Assembly: GCA_965153455.1 (NCBI GenBank)
Contig: OZ234496.1
Location: forward strand, 12,888,304-12,952,303
DNA from: Sphagnum compactum
Taxonomy: Eukaryota; Bryophyta; Sphagnopsida; Sphagnales
Length of the DNA: 64,000 nt
Direction: 5' to 3'
Part shown: in pieces, positions 45,568 through 57,786 of the stretch
How positions within the stretch are numbered: the stretch's first letter is position 1
Layout of the letters: each line of letters begins with the position of its first letter
Program-made: the position numbers and the translations under genes
The notes under the pieces: generated by a model
Told to the model about the DNA's origin: nothing
The model's input: only the letters and a program-made list of their open reading frames with translations
The model's database searches: none

Positions 45568-45933
45568 ATGGAGCTAAATGAAGGAAAAATATTAGGAGAG
45601 GAGGAGGAGGCAGGAGGAGTTCATCAGCAGCAGCGGCAAGGAGGGAGTCCTAGCGGAAGGAAAGAGAAAATGCAGATTAGGGTAAGAGCTCAGTTATTTG
45701 CCCATGCTAGGGAGCTGGCAGGAGGAGTCTCGGAAGTGTCCCTTGATATCGAGGATGGTTGGACAACAGCACAATGCTTGGAGGACATCCTAACTCGCTT
45801 CCCTGCACTCAAATCTCTTGCTTCTTGCTTGACACTTGCATTGAATGATAGTTATGTTGATAAAAATGCACCACCCATGCTTGTCAGGGATGGTGATGAG
45901 CTTGCCCTAATTCCACCCATCAGTGGCGGCTGA
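45568..45933 (+). CDS. MOCS2A: Molybdopterin synthase sulfur carrier subunit (MoaD/MOCS2A type)
   Basis: Small ubiquitin-fold subunit that carries a C-terminal thiocarboxylate and donates sulfur to precursor Z, making molybdopterin in the cytosol; the plant gene is CNX7. Intronless, 121 residues. The conserved part runs from MQIRVRAQLFAHARELAG to PPISGG, ending in the double glycine needed for activation by the MoeB-like CNX5. Motifs DGDELALIPPISGG and LALNDSYV fit the family. The first 34 residues (Glu/Gln/Gly-rich) extend beyond usual plant homologues of about 90-100 residues; the second ATG, at 45670, would give an 87-residue protein of standard length and may be the main start. No MOCS2B frame overlaps it, as expected in plants, where the two subunits are separate genes. 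Confidence 0.92.
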   Translation: MELNEGKILGEEEEAGGVHQQQRQGGSPSGRKEKMQIRVRAQLFAHARELAGGVSEVSLDIEDGWTTAQCLEDILTRFPALKSLASCLTLALNDSYVDKNAPPMLVRDGDELALIPPISGG

Positions 45934-48900
45934 TGGGAAGGATTTTCCAATATCCTCGCAGCAGGCCATACAGATCCAAGCCATAGCTCTGTTGCTAGGG
46001 TGCAGCAGTAAGTAAGTTCCAGTGCCCATTCTTGTGCATTTGTATCAACAACAGTAAAGCTCAGAAGGCAGTGATTCTATGCTTCTCCACATCTCTGTTG
46101 CAGACTCTGAGTTTTGTCTGATGTATGCTGTTTTCTTGTGTCACATAATTTTGTTTCTCAAACAACAGCAGCAGAGTAGCCATGAACTTCTTCTTCTTCT
46201 TCTTCGTTCAAAGCATTCATTCAGTGAGAAAGAAGAGTCTGGTAGAGTGAGTGAGTGAGAGAGTGAGACCAGTCAGTCATGAATGCAGCTGCAGCAGGCG
46301 GAGGCAGCATGTGATCATTTAAGAAGTTCCGGGATAATGTGCTCCTTCTGCTGCTAAAGGGGTGAGGAGGATCTTCAGATGTTTATTGTTGATGAAGGGA
46401 GGAATGATTGCCATGCATGATGCAATTGGATTTAGTTTTTTCTGGAGATGGACATTTTGTACAATTGTGTGGCTATGTTGTCATCATCATCATGTGCTGG
46501 GAGTGTGCTGGTTGGTGGTGTATAATATAAGATTGTGAAATTTGCGTATGTGTAGGTTGTGCAAGGATTGCAGTGTTGATACAAAGGACTCATCAGTGTA
46601 TTTTCCCAAGTCTCAAGTTGAGCTTATGGTGTGTATATGCATTGTAGGTCCAACCAAGCTCTGAGAGCTATTATAAAGTTTCTACACAACATTGTACTAC
46701 CTTGTGGTTCAAGGATCTTTTTTTACCAATGTCTAATCTGCATTATCACAATTACTTGTGGCTGCTGCAGATCTATCTGCCATGGTAGAAGAAATTGCAA
46801 CCTACCTCATCAACTCATTTGGGCAACTTGATGAAGAAGAGATTGGTTAGTCATTCATCTTCCTCTTCTCAATATTGAAGGCTCAAGGTATTTTGTTGTC
46901 TTGGAATTGGAACCTGTTTTGACACATAACATGTGGTGCACCACGTAACCAAGGAACAAATCCATCCATCTGTGTGATCCCAAAACATGTGGTGAAGTTT
47001 CTTCTAGTGGAATTTAGCAGCAGACAGTGGTCATCATGATTACATGCTTTGATGGTGCCTTCTTATCCGATGTTTTATTTTTCTTTAATGCCTTTTTCCA
47101 ACAAATCTTCTATCTCAGAACTGTTTGGTTTCTCTTGTTGAAGGTCAAATGCAGCTGGTAAGGTGCTAGCAAATGCCATTGACTCAAAATGGTCAAGCTG
47201 GAGCTAGTTTCATCAAGGATAGAAATCTCTCTACTTCCTGGAAGTGGGCAAGCAACATAGAAAACCAAAGTCAAAGAAGATGATGCCCATTCTGAAATTA
47301 CTGTGAGACTTGAAGTCCTTCCCAATGTAGGTCCACATCCTGAATGTAGAGCTAGGGGTGTTACATCTTGCTCCATATGCTGGGTAAATCTTGTTACTAT
47401 ATCCCACCCTTTTCCGCATATATATTGCTCACTCTCATAGCCACCCAGAGCTCTTGTGCAATCTTTAGTCAAATGTCCAGTTTCTCATTGATGAAGGCCA
47501 GCCTTGGTTTTTCCACCTCATGTAATATTGCCAACTAACAAAAATTGAAAAGTACTGGCATCTCCTTACAAGTTCTCACAATGAGGTTTGATTTCTGAGT
47601 CTGAATTTCAATAGGATCCATCCTTGCCAACTTGGTGTACCTCTCTCTAATGGGTATCTTGCTTACAACAGAATCACTGGGTTCCCAATCTTATCTAGTT
47701 TGTATATCATGTGAGACAGAAGGCAACAAAAGGAGAAACTTCATGGATTTACATACCCAGCACTGGAAGGATGCGTTGCAATAAAATGCTTGCAAACAAA
47801 ACATTGGTCATGGGAAGTAGCTGGATGTCAAGGTAATCAATCATTCACTGTGTGAAAGAATCTCCTTTTGCACTTGCCATTTGCTCACAGGCTTCAAACC
47901 GATGAAGTGTGTTGTTCACGGTGGTGATCCTCTCATATGGAAGTACTTCCAGTCATGCTCCTCTCATGTAGATCAGCCAGTCTTTAGAGTTCACATCAAC
48001 TAGTTGCAAATGTAACAACAGACTGGCTACCATAGCAGCTCTCTTTGCTTGCTCACTTGATCTTGTGAACACAGCATGAGAAGCTATATACAATGGATAT
48101 ACATTGTACCTATTTTTTGACACAGAGATCTTGTTACAATGATACAATAAAAACTTGAAATCAAAAATCACTAATATAAAATTGTAATGAACTCTCACAC
48201 TTCTTGATGCATGTGGGAACATGTAACAAATAACCAAGTTCAAAAGCTATAAATAAGGTGGGGAAAAATGAAAATCTTATAATAAATCTTGTTGTCCCAA
48301 TTATTATTTTTGATTTGATTGTTGTAGGAAATCACAGAACTTGATGCTACCTTTTTTCTTTGTTGGTAGTTTCAATAATTTTTAAAAAAATTTATAGTGT
48401 ATCAAAAATAAAGGTTGATTTTGACATGGGGCACTTATGCTCCATGATTTTGCCATAGCTATCTGGATGATAATAAAATTTTGATATGATCATGCAATGA
48501 TACACAAAAGTTTGATACATCGTTGATAAGATGCAAAGTAATTCCATGAATTCCCCTAACAAAAACACGATTTTCACCCTTTCCCCCATCCATTTTCACC
48601 TTCTTGAAATTTTTGAGCAGGGCAGACCCCATGTTGTAGGCACCTGCCATCAAAACACGACAATCATTTGATGCTTCGGGTTTAAGCTTTGCTGTGTCTT
48701 TTTGCCCACCTCAGCATCATGTTTTGCTGAGGCAAAACCATTTTGCGGAGTCAAAAAAACTGGCATGTTTTGACTTTGCTTCATCCAAAATTTGATGTAG
48801 AGTGCAAAGGTGGAGTTGCTCTGGGTATGAAGCTGAAGTCATATTGTTTGACATGAGAGAGTGTAAACAGAATAAAATTCTTTTGGCTGTGCACTTTCTT

Positions 48901-50557
48901 TCAACAACACTGGTGGGTGTGAGTACATGAAGACTTGGGTGGAAAAAGAGATTGTAGAAGGGTTGATAATTGTTTTAATCAGTAGCAACTGGTCTGGTCT
49001 GAGGTGCGCTTGCGTGAGGAATTGTGTGGTTCATGAGTCATGACATTGCTGTAGTCTGAGTTGCTGGAAACCATGGAGCTTGAAAACAAGACAGCCTCTT
49101 TGCAGGGAAATTGAGGCCAGGATAGAAAACACATGTGATTTCGACTGGCTGGATATGTGAGACCCAATGGATCTAAAGCTGATGGGATGCAGACCCCACG
49201 AAAACATAATTGAACACCAGAAGGGACAAGGTCAAGTGGTTGTTCAGTGGTGTCAGCTGAATTCTCTCTGGGATTCTGCTGGGAATGTGAAAGGTTCCAG
49301 TAACTGATTCCTCCCCTCCATTTTGGGTTACAGTCATCTGATTAAATGGGGAATTTTGTTTTCGCACTTATTAACGAGAGGGTTCTCAATCTTTAAAATT
49401 CCTCCCACTTCAAAGATTTTGCAACAATTGTCCTTCACATACCTATGTGCATGCAATCAATTAGTTCTTGCTATAATTTGGACCAAGATTTGGTATCAAG
49501 CCACATACCTTTTTTCCCTTGTTGGTGAATAATCCTTGGTAAAACTTCTCCTAGACGTCTTTCATGGATTGCACCTCATGATTATTCTTTTCTCTTCTGG
49601 CCCAAGCTATGTGCATCAGCCTTTGCATCAGCCTTTTTATTTTGTGTGTGAAAATTTTCAAAGTTTTTATCACAAATTCAATGGTTGCCAGAAAAAAGGT
49701 TGCCAGATTTCTTTACATGGTTAAGGAGGTAGCCCAAAAAAAATTATAAAAATAAAATTCTGTTCATACTTTTTAATAGCCAAATTTGGCTATATCAGAT
49801 TACAGATGATCACTGCCTCAACTACATCAGAAAATCAAAAAAGAAAAACACTTGTGTGTACCTTTTTTTGAGGTAAAAAAAAGCTTGCATCATAAATTTT
49901 CATTAAAACAGCCGTCTGGAAATCACAAATGTCACATTTAAAATAGATACATTGAAATGGTCCATTCTATCATATAAAAATGCTGATTGGTGATGATGGC
50001 TCACATATCAGCACTGAGATTTGATGTTCCAGAACAATCCACACCAGCCAGGATTCATACTGGGGTATGTAACAACCTCAGCTGAAAAGCCCTTTGTTTT
50101 TTGGGTGCAGGTCCCCAAGCAGAAATTCTCTGAGCATATATTGGATGGCTATAGGGAAAGATCCACTTATGTCCCTCATATGTGGGAGTTATGTTGCAAG
50201 GAGTCGATCCTGTTGATACAAGCAAATTGAATTTGAGGAGGAGCCCTGATCCTCGATCCAAAACAGGCACTCCTCAGTTGTTATGTCCTATTGCCTCCCC
50301 CTATAAATCATGAACATTTATTGCTAGTTTGAAGTTTCATGTAGGCCCCCAGACCAAACCCACCCATCGTAGAGAAACCTTGTCTTACAATGGCCCCAAT
50401 CATTTGCCATAGAAACACAACAAGTGGATGCAAATTATGCATTTCCTACTGTTATCGAATGAACAATAACAAGCCCACTTCTAACTCTTGGGTGTAAGGA
50501 TGCCAACAACTCCACATAGCAACAATGCCACGATAGCAACAACGTCATAATAATAAT
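45934..50557. other. 3' flank of MOCS2A and gene-poor stretch
   Basis: The 3' UTR should lie within the first few hundred bases. Beyond that, open frames on both strands (for example the minus strand at 47110-47472) show no domain I can name. Poor-complexity and AT-rich runs alternate with GC-moderate sequence, which could hold fragments of unrecognised elements. Confidence 0.5.
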
Positions 50558-50583
50558 ACTACTACTACTACTACTACTACTAC
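50558..50583. repeat. (ACT)n microsatellite
   Basis: About nine ACT/CTA triplets in a row, next to TAATAATA. No coding context. Confidence 0.9.
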
Positions 50584-52190
50584 TTCCCCACAGAAACAAC
50601 CAACATTTCAAAGGATCACCCATACTTTTATTTTCCATATTCTACTATGATTGTTATTGCTCTTTGTTGGGGGTGTGCAGTCAATGATTTTGCATGAATT
50701 CAAACAATGACCCAACCCCCCTTTTGCAGCATCTGTGTTGATTGTGAGTGCAGCTTGCTCACAGAACAATTTATGCTGCAGCCTTTGCAACTTCATGTGG
50801 GGGGTAGCTAAGCTAGTCCAACTCTTGGCCATCAATTGAAAGAATGTTGCCAAGTTTTGTACTACTTTTATGCGAGGTTATCTATTGCTCAGATGCTTGG
50901 GATTACTTGGCATGAAATATTCATTCTAGCCTTGTGGATATGGAAATAATGGGGATCATTATATTGCAAGGAAGATTTAGCCAAATCAGGCTATAATTCA
51001 GACACGAAGTCCAAATTGTTAATCAACCTTTTATATTTGTTAATACACCTTTAAAACCATTCCTATGGATCCTTACAAATTTTTTTCCCCCCTCACTTTT
51101 GTGGCAATTGAAACATATTTTCTTTTTTTGCATTTTTCTTTCTCAAGGGAAAAAATCACAATTGTTTAAACTAGTTTTTTTTTTTTACTATTTAGAAATG
51201 TTCTAAGAACTTATCGCCATTTAATGCTAAATCCCACTTGGGAAGTTTAGACAATAACACAACATTGGAAAATTGAAAAAAATAAATAATCACTAATGCC
51301 ATTTACATTCATTATTTTAAAAAGATATTTTAACCTCCAAATAGGTCATATGAAATACATAAGTGAGATAAATAATCCCAACTAAAACTAAGTATACAAG
51401 ATACACATAGGTACATATTTGTGTTTGGAAGAGGAGAGGTGCTCAAGTAACCCATGCCACATTCCCAAGAAAAGAGTTTGGATCCAAAGAGGTTATTAAA
51501 CTTATTTACGTTTAAGTTTGAATGGTTGCTTTAAAACCCGAATTGGTTACCATTTTACATTAAAAAAGTATCTTAAGCCAAAAGAAGAATTATGGAAATT
51601 CAAATATTTCACCATGCAAAAATCTACCTAATCTTCAAAAAAAAAATCCTCTCAAAATCCTTCAAGATATCATAACTCTATTATAACTAATCTCAAGTTT
51701 CAACACAAGCCAAAATAAGGTTCATCTTTCAAAATCCTCATATAAAAATAGACCTACTACCTAGGGGCCTATAAAAAAATCCCTTAAGCTACTATACTCT
51801 ATAATGTATCTAAACACAATATCCTTGCCTTGGTAGGCAAAGCCCATAAAAGCACACATTTTGGTTTGGAGTCCATGAACAACTTCATTAGTTCAAGACA
51901 TGTAACAATTATATAAAACTCAATTGAATATTCAATTAATTTTTTTTCATCCATTTTTTTCATCCATTGATGAGTTGATCATCATTGATATTGGGTAGCA
52001 ACATGGAGCCCAAGTTTTAAAAAACTCACTTTGCATTGATAGCTAAACAATTCTGGTTTTGAGGGACTATGGATGGAAAAAAAAAAAAAACCCCCCCTTA
52101 AAAAACTTATTTTAAAGGAAGTAAAATAATTAGTTATTAGCACATTTTTAAAACCCCAAAATCTATCTTATGGAGAATCCTGACCCTTCG
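50584..52190. other. AT-rich stretch with no gene seen
   Basis: Largely AT-rich, rich in homopolymers (including an A-run followed by C-run near 52080-52098). No recognisable domain or inverted termini. Confidence 0.6.
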
Positions 52191-52384
52191 AATTTCCCTT
52201 GTTTATTTGGGACCCAGCCCGCGGTCAGTATTTCGGGGAACGAAATGGGCAAGGATGAAACTCGAAGTCATTTCCATCTAATGCAGATTCTTCATCCATC
52301 GACTACCGTCTCGGTGGCGTAACTCCGTTTGCGCTCTTGAAGGCAGACTTTGGGGGGCGGGGGGGCGGCGAGAGAGACTGGGGG

Positions 52385-52960
52385 AGGAAACATCCATCCA
52401 TAACAGAAAACGAATAATTCATCTAAAAGGAAACGAATAATTCATCTAAAAGGAGGATGTAACATATTGATGCAATCATCCATTTGACTTTGATTTCTGG
52501 GCCAGGGTAGGTGGTTGTTTATGATTTTTGATCCGTATAGATTACCGTTGGATGAATGTTTTGTGCAGATTTACGGCTACGTCTTGGTCTCTTCCGTTCA
52601 TTGTTCGTTGCGCCAAGTATGTTTTGTGGAGGAGGGACAGCCAGCCACCCAGCCAGTGACACGCTCGCTCATGAATATCCGTCCATCTATCCATCCAAAA
52701 CAGACAGCGAACATCCATCCCGAGAGGATGATGCAACTCGTTCATTCATCTATTTGAAGTTGATTTCTCGGCCAGGTAGCTTGTTGGTTGGGATTTTTGA
52801 TCCGTATGGATGACCGTTGGATGAATGTTTTGTGCAAATTTCCCGCCAGCTTTAGGTCTCTTTCCTTTCATTGTTCGTTGCCAAGGTATTCCTGTCGGGA
52901 AGGGAGAGAAAGCCAGCCAGCCAGCCAGCCAGCCACACGCTCGGTCACTAACACACGCAC
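52385..52960. repeat. Promoter-like segment duplicated in tandem, period about 268 bp
   Basis: Blocks ATCCATC...GATGATGCAA/GGATGTAAC, TTGATTTCTSGGCCAGG, TTTTTGATCCGTAT, ACCGTTGGATGAATGTTTTGTGCA, GGTCTCTT and TTCATTGTTCGTTG occur in the same order from about 52390 and again from about 52680; the ACCGTTGGATG block is at 52543 and 52812. The second copy carries a (CCAG)6 run (52912-52934), with (GGT)7 just after (52974-52993). The flanking GC content and CG frequency are much higher than elsewhere in the window, so this resembles a duplicated promoter and leader of the downstream transcript. Confidence 0.8.
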
Positions 52961-52999
52961 AGCGCCGCGGGCGTGGTGGTGGTGGTGGTGGTGATGTGG

Positions 53000-54132
53000 A
53001 CGAGAAGATTTCGCTGCAAAATCATTTTTTCCAGGCTTGGAATTCTCTCTCAATTCCTCAAAAAAATTCTCGGAAAAACTCTCTTTTTTCTCTAATTTTT
53101 TTGGGTAATTTTCTGCGCGAATTTTGCTCAATTCTATCTAGTTTTGTAAGGTTTATCTTTCTGCTACACAGATCTTGAGCGAAGAAGGCGAGCCGGAGGT
53201 TTGATCATGGTGCTCCTACTCACGACGTCTTCCATTCAACTGCCGTTGCTGCTGCCTATGTACTGTCGCCAGTAGTCTCGCTCTTTACAAGGTACTTTAC
53301 TTTTCTGGAGGTTTTCTTGCACGGATAGGTAAAGCTTTTTTGTTTTTGCCTCCTTGTTTTTTGTTTGTCGTTGCGTGGACGTTCTTTAGACTTTTGTTTT
53401 TATGAAAATCATCATCTCTTGTGTTGCTGGATGTTAGGCCTGTTGTGTTCCTTGTTTGCCTCGGCCCCTGGATTCTCTTCGGAGTCTCTTCTTCTTTGCA
53501 CATCAAGTCTGGTTGTGTAAGTTCGAGACGTCGTTGCGGTTTCGAATATGCTCCTTTTCTATATGAGTGTAAACATCAGTACGTGTCTCTGTGAAGAAGA
53601 AAGACTAGAGGAGATAGATCTGCCGCTGGTAGATCTATCTACCAGCAAGTAGAACTGCGAGAAAGACGGTAGCAGAATCGTGAAATCGCGTTGTGGTCCG
53701 GATATGTAGGACCTTGAAGAAAATCGCTGTTCTGTTTCAGCACTTGTAGCCTACTTCATGATCAGTTTCTATTTCTGGTCTCCTTTCCTTCTAATCGCGC
53801 CGCTGTCTGTTCGCTTTCAGTTGCCGTTCTTTTCCGAGAGAATAGATTTGCGAAGGAGATAGCTCTTCGAAGTCGCAACAATCCTGAGTTGAAAGTGAAA
53901 GTGGAGAATTCCCTGTGTTTTTTTTTGCCGCTTCTTTCATCGGCGATTCTACTAGCAATTGCAGAGTGTAGGAGTACTTTCCTGAACCGTTTCAGGGACG
54001 GGAGGATCGGTGTCTTGATGTCACATGTTACTTACAACCGCCATTACTGAGAGAGAAGGATAGGCTTGGGAGTCCGACAGTGTGTAAATTGCTTGTTTTG
54101 AACAGGGCTGATACAACCAGGCTTGCAAGCGA
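53000..54132 (+). other. Probable leader/intron of an unidentified transcript
   Basis: Moderately GC-rich, pyrimidine-rich sequence with candidate splice sites and a short open frame of 22 codons at 53207 (MVLLLTTSSIQLPLLLPMYC...). It lies between the duplicated promoter-like segment and the small ORF at 54133. No conserved coding exon is visible. Confidence 0.35.
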
Positions 54133-54414
54133 ATGGCAACATATGAAGGCCAAAGACTATTACTCCGTCTTCTTAGATTTTCATGGCTCAAGATGTGTAT
54201 GGATACTGGCGCGGGTTGGCTCCTTGGTCTGAGAGAGGCGGTGGCAGTACGGCTGAAGGTGTGCAATCATCTGAAGAATAAACCTCCTCGAAGAAAGGCA
54301 TCACCTCCTCCTCCTGCTCAGCAGGCAGTGCATAAGATCAAAATGGCTAGTTGTCACATGTCTATGGATGAGGTTGCTAAGACATACAAGATAACACCAG
54401 TCCGCAGGATGTGA
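54133..54414 (+). CDS. Possible small hypothetical protein (93 aa)
   Basis: I do not recognise this protein. It is 93 residues, starts MATYEGQRLLLRLLRF, has a basic centre (KNKPPRRKA) next to a run of prolines, and ends MDEVAKTYKITPVRRM. There is no clear signal peptide or membrane segment. It is the longest sense frame downstream of the GC-rich duplicated promoter-like region, and a preceding ...AACAG could be a splice acceptor (near 54107). It could equally be a chance frame in a non-coding transcript. Confidence 0.35.
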   Translation: MATYEGQRLLLRLLRFSWLKMCMDTGAGWLLGLREAVAVRLKVCNHLKNKPPRRKASPPPPAQQAVHKIKMASCHMSMDEVAKTYKITPVRRM

Positions 54415-57070
54415 ACCTGGGGCATATTCTGTTACATAAGATAGATACATGTATATAGCATGGGCAACGGGAAATTGCAGGGGCACCTGTTCAGGTCCTT
54501 CTTGCCCACAACACATTTGAAGCAAAGCAACTACTCTTATTCACTTAACAGTTTGATTGTTGCTGTGTTCATACGCACATATATGCCCCTGATAGCAAAC
54601 TCTGTGCCTACATATCTTAGTTGCCCTCCTGTTAGATTTCTTAGTTCTACTGCTATACCTAATGTCCTGTGGTCTCAAGCCTAACACATCATGCCATCTC
54701 TAGGGCTTTTGCCAGGAATTAGAGGACACCAATTCAGACATGTTTATTGATTGAGAATTTTAGAGTGAAATTTTTCGGCATCATGATTGTTGTGGCACCC
54801 CAAGAAGAAGGAGAAGAAGATAATAATGATATGCTCATAAGCAATCCTTGTTGAGCTACCTACTTGTTTGATGCAACTTCTGTTGAGTCTGCCAAACTGG
54901 CATTTGTTTTTGCAGATACTTGTTAAAGAGTTGGTGGGTTGTGAAGCTGTCAAAGGTTAGATATCATGCTGCTTCCAATTTTTGACTTTTCTTCATGACT
55001 GTAGAAGAAGAAGAAGAAGAAGAAGAAGAAGAAGAAGCATATGTGTTGTGCTGAAAAGTTGACAAAGTGCTTTTTTGTAGCTTCTGGCTTTTGCCTTTTT
55101 GGGTTATTTATTATTGCCACCTCTTTCTATGCTTGACCTTTGTTGAAAGCCAGAGGAGGAGGACATTTTGCTGCGCATGGTTGATATTTGTGGCGGGGGA
55201 CATGTTTCAAGGGCTTGCCTCTCGGCTTGCAGAACCATACGGTTGACTTTTCTAATTAGCTGTGCCATTTGAGTGCTAAGCAATATCATGCCTGAGTTAT
55301 GGTCCTGTTGCCTCCAGAAGTATGATAGAAACAATGGATGCAGATTTCTCTGTCATTGCCATGAGCTTTTAGCAGATTATTATGCACTATCTACACCCGC
55401 TGTCTGAAGCTGATGTAGTCACTGGGGAATATGGCAGCTGTATACTGCCATTCACAATTGAGGTGATGGTTGGATGCTTTGTGAGTGACACTAGCAGGAT
55501 TATTACTGTAACCATTCTTGTTCTGTTTGTTTTCGTCTGGCTGGAACTGACACAAGAAGTTACCTTCAAAAGCATTTTGGTGGAATTTCTCTGCAATTTT
55601 GGTGAGATTTCAGAATTGTGGTTGAGGTGCTTGAAAGCATTTTCCTTTTGGAATGTACCTGCAGAGTTGCTTAGTAGTAGACCTGTTCTTTGGATACACA
55701 ACTTGTCTTCTTGGAGGTGTTTATTAGTCTTATGAGAATTTACAGGATGCCTTGGAGCTAGGTCACATGCTGATGTTTTACTCATTTACTTGGGATAGTA
55801 AAATGTGTGTTGGCTGGGATCTGCAGCATGTCCCCAGTGTTGACCATTTCTTGGTGTGTTGTCAGGCCTGCAGAGTCTCCAGGATGAACTTAGGTCTTCT
55901 CAAATTGTGAACTAGGCTGTGATAACACAGGTGCTCCTGGGAGTTGGTAGTCTTGAAACAGCTCACTGAAGAGATGTGCAGGTGAGTCTTGTTCTCCCAA
56001 TCATTTTACTCTTCAATCTTCTGGAAGGTTTCCCAGATCCACCAGGAGTGTTCCATGTTTTGATCCTTTGTTTTGGCATGTATAAGGGCTTGAAGTACTG
56101 GAACTTTGAGTAAATTGGAGCTTGATCCTAAGCTGTTTTCTTTGACCTGAAATCATTTGTTGATGATTCTCAACATCAGCTGAGCATGTCTCCCGTAGTA
56201 GTATACTGTGTTGAGCTTTGGTTTTTGAAAGCCTTATGGTTGGTCTGCTTGGAGCTGCAAAGTATGACGTGATTTTAACTGGGTGGGACTTGTATTTGAT
56301 GAACCTTTGGTTCTGGGGTTCTGAAAATCTTCAGAATCAAGAAGCTTCTGGTTTTGGGTTTTTGAAAAATTTCAAAGAGCCAACAGGTTTCATGAAGGAC
56401 CTGGCAGTTTAGGGTATGTTCTTTGACCCAGTTCTTTGGATTTGTGAGAACTTCAGTTCAGAGTCAAGACTGGTTCTACGAGTTGTGAGAACTGTTGGTC
56501 AAGGGTCAGAAACCAGTTCTTTGATTTTTGAGAACCCCCTATGGAGGAGGGTATATATATACCATATCCCCCCAGTTCCAGGCTCCAAGAAGAGAGAACC
56601 TCCCAACACTCGGACTTACCAAGTTACATAATAAAAGAGGGAATTAAGAGGGTTGTTTTTAAGACAGGTACTTAACTCAGCTTTGGTCGAGCACAAGTGA
56701 GTTGTAAGGGATGGTGTACTCTTGGGTGCTTGCTTACTGAAAGAACTTTCAAGAAATTTCCTTTGTAAGCTTAAGTTTCAGTCAACTTCCCCTGAGAGAA
56801 AATTTCCCTTTAAAGTAGAATGGGACCTTCCTCTCTCTGAAGATCCCAATTTTGTAAAAGTTCTTTACCAAAGGTGAGGAACAGTTATTTTGGCTCTTCA
56901 TGGGTTTTCGTGCCCTAAGCCTTGGGCAATATAGGCCCTCAAACCAAGGAAGAGCCTCAAACCTCATTCCTTACCTTAGAGCACTGTCCTGTTCTGGCAC
57001 TATGTCAGCCCTTTCTTTCAGGTGGGATAAACAATCGCTTGCTGCTTCCAGTTTGTGTAGGGCCAATTGT
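54415..57070. other. No confident gene; includes repeat copies and an (AGA)n run
   Basis: Contains an (AGA)12 microsatellite at 55003-55037, a copy of the dispersed repeat at about 55440-55620, and a segment with a TATATATACC box near 56550. That segment and its flanks (56200-57150) have some look of a TRIM or LTR-like element, but no matching second copy was found. Open frames such as 55382-55735 have no recognised domain. Confidence 0.45.
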
Positions 57071-57106
57071 ATAGGAGAAGGGTCTATTAGCAGACCCTTC
57101 TCCTAT
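57071..57106. other. Perfect 15-bp inverted repeat with 6-base loop
   Basis: ATAGGAGAAGGGTCT at 57071-57085 is followed by the loop ATTAGC and the exact reverse complement at 57092-57106. In RNA it would form a 15-pair hairpin with no mismatches. There is no T-run to suggest a polymerase III terminator, and no coding gene is adjacent. Confidence 0.85.
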
Positions 57107-57418
57107 GCTCTCATGACAATGGCACTATAGAGGGACAATGTTGCATTGAGAGTGAGGAAAGATAGGCTAGAGAGTAGCTTCTGAATTGTGTAAGTTATTG
57201 TTCTCACAACATCATTGTAACATGAACAAACTAGTTTTCTTCAGCCCAATGAGAGATCAAAATATACGAAAAAATAAAATGCGATGATTTTTTATAACTT
57301 AAAAAAATGCATTGATCATTAAGGATGCACTAGTCTAGTGAATTCTGTGATGGGAACTACTTATGCCTTTGGAAAAGGTCCTGGTCAAATTATAACTCAT
57401 ACGGGGAACGGGCCCTAC

Positions 57419-57786
57419 GAGGTCTATTCCATCGTACATAATGCCACCAAGTAGTAACTCAACATGATTGCCAAGTTGTAACATATTAGTTAAAATCATT
57501 CACCTCCACAAAAGCAAAAGGTTTTGATTTTGTTGGATCTTTTGGGGTTTTTATGAAAACATGCAAAAATTATGCACCCAAAGATGGATGATGCTTTTGG
57601 ATGAGGTCTATTCCATCGTACATAATGCCACCAAGTAGTAACTCAACATGATTGCCAAGTTGTAACATATTAGTTAAAATCATTCACCTCCACAAAAGCA
57701 AAAGGTTTTGATTTTGTTGGATCTTTTGGGGTTTTTATGAAAACATGCAAAAATTATGCACCCAAAGATGGATGATGCTTTTGGAT
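57419..57786. repeat. Exact 184-bp tandem duplication
   Basis: Copies at 57419-57602 and 57603-57786, both starting GAGGTCTATTCCATCG and ending in a GATGATGCTTTTGGAT-like stretch; no differences were seen by eye. A third, diverged partial unit (CATCCAAAGATATGGATGG) occurs near 57866, showing the block is part of an older repeat. AT-rich, non-coding. Confidence 0.92.

Noticed and set aside
47110-47472. 120-codon minus-strand frame downstream of MOCS2A
   Set aside because: It has no recognisable domain, no splice context and competing open frames of similar length.
56200-57240. A solo LTR or TRIM element with a TATATATACC box
   Set aside because: No matching second repeat, no convincing TG...CA borders with target duplication; left as unassigned.
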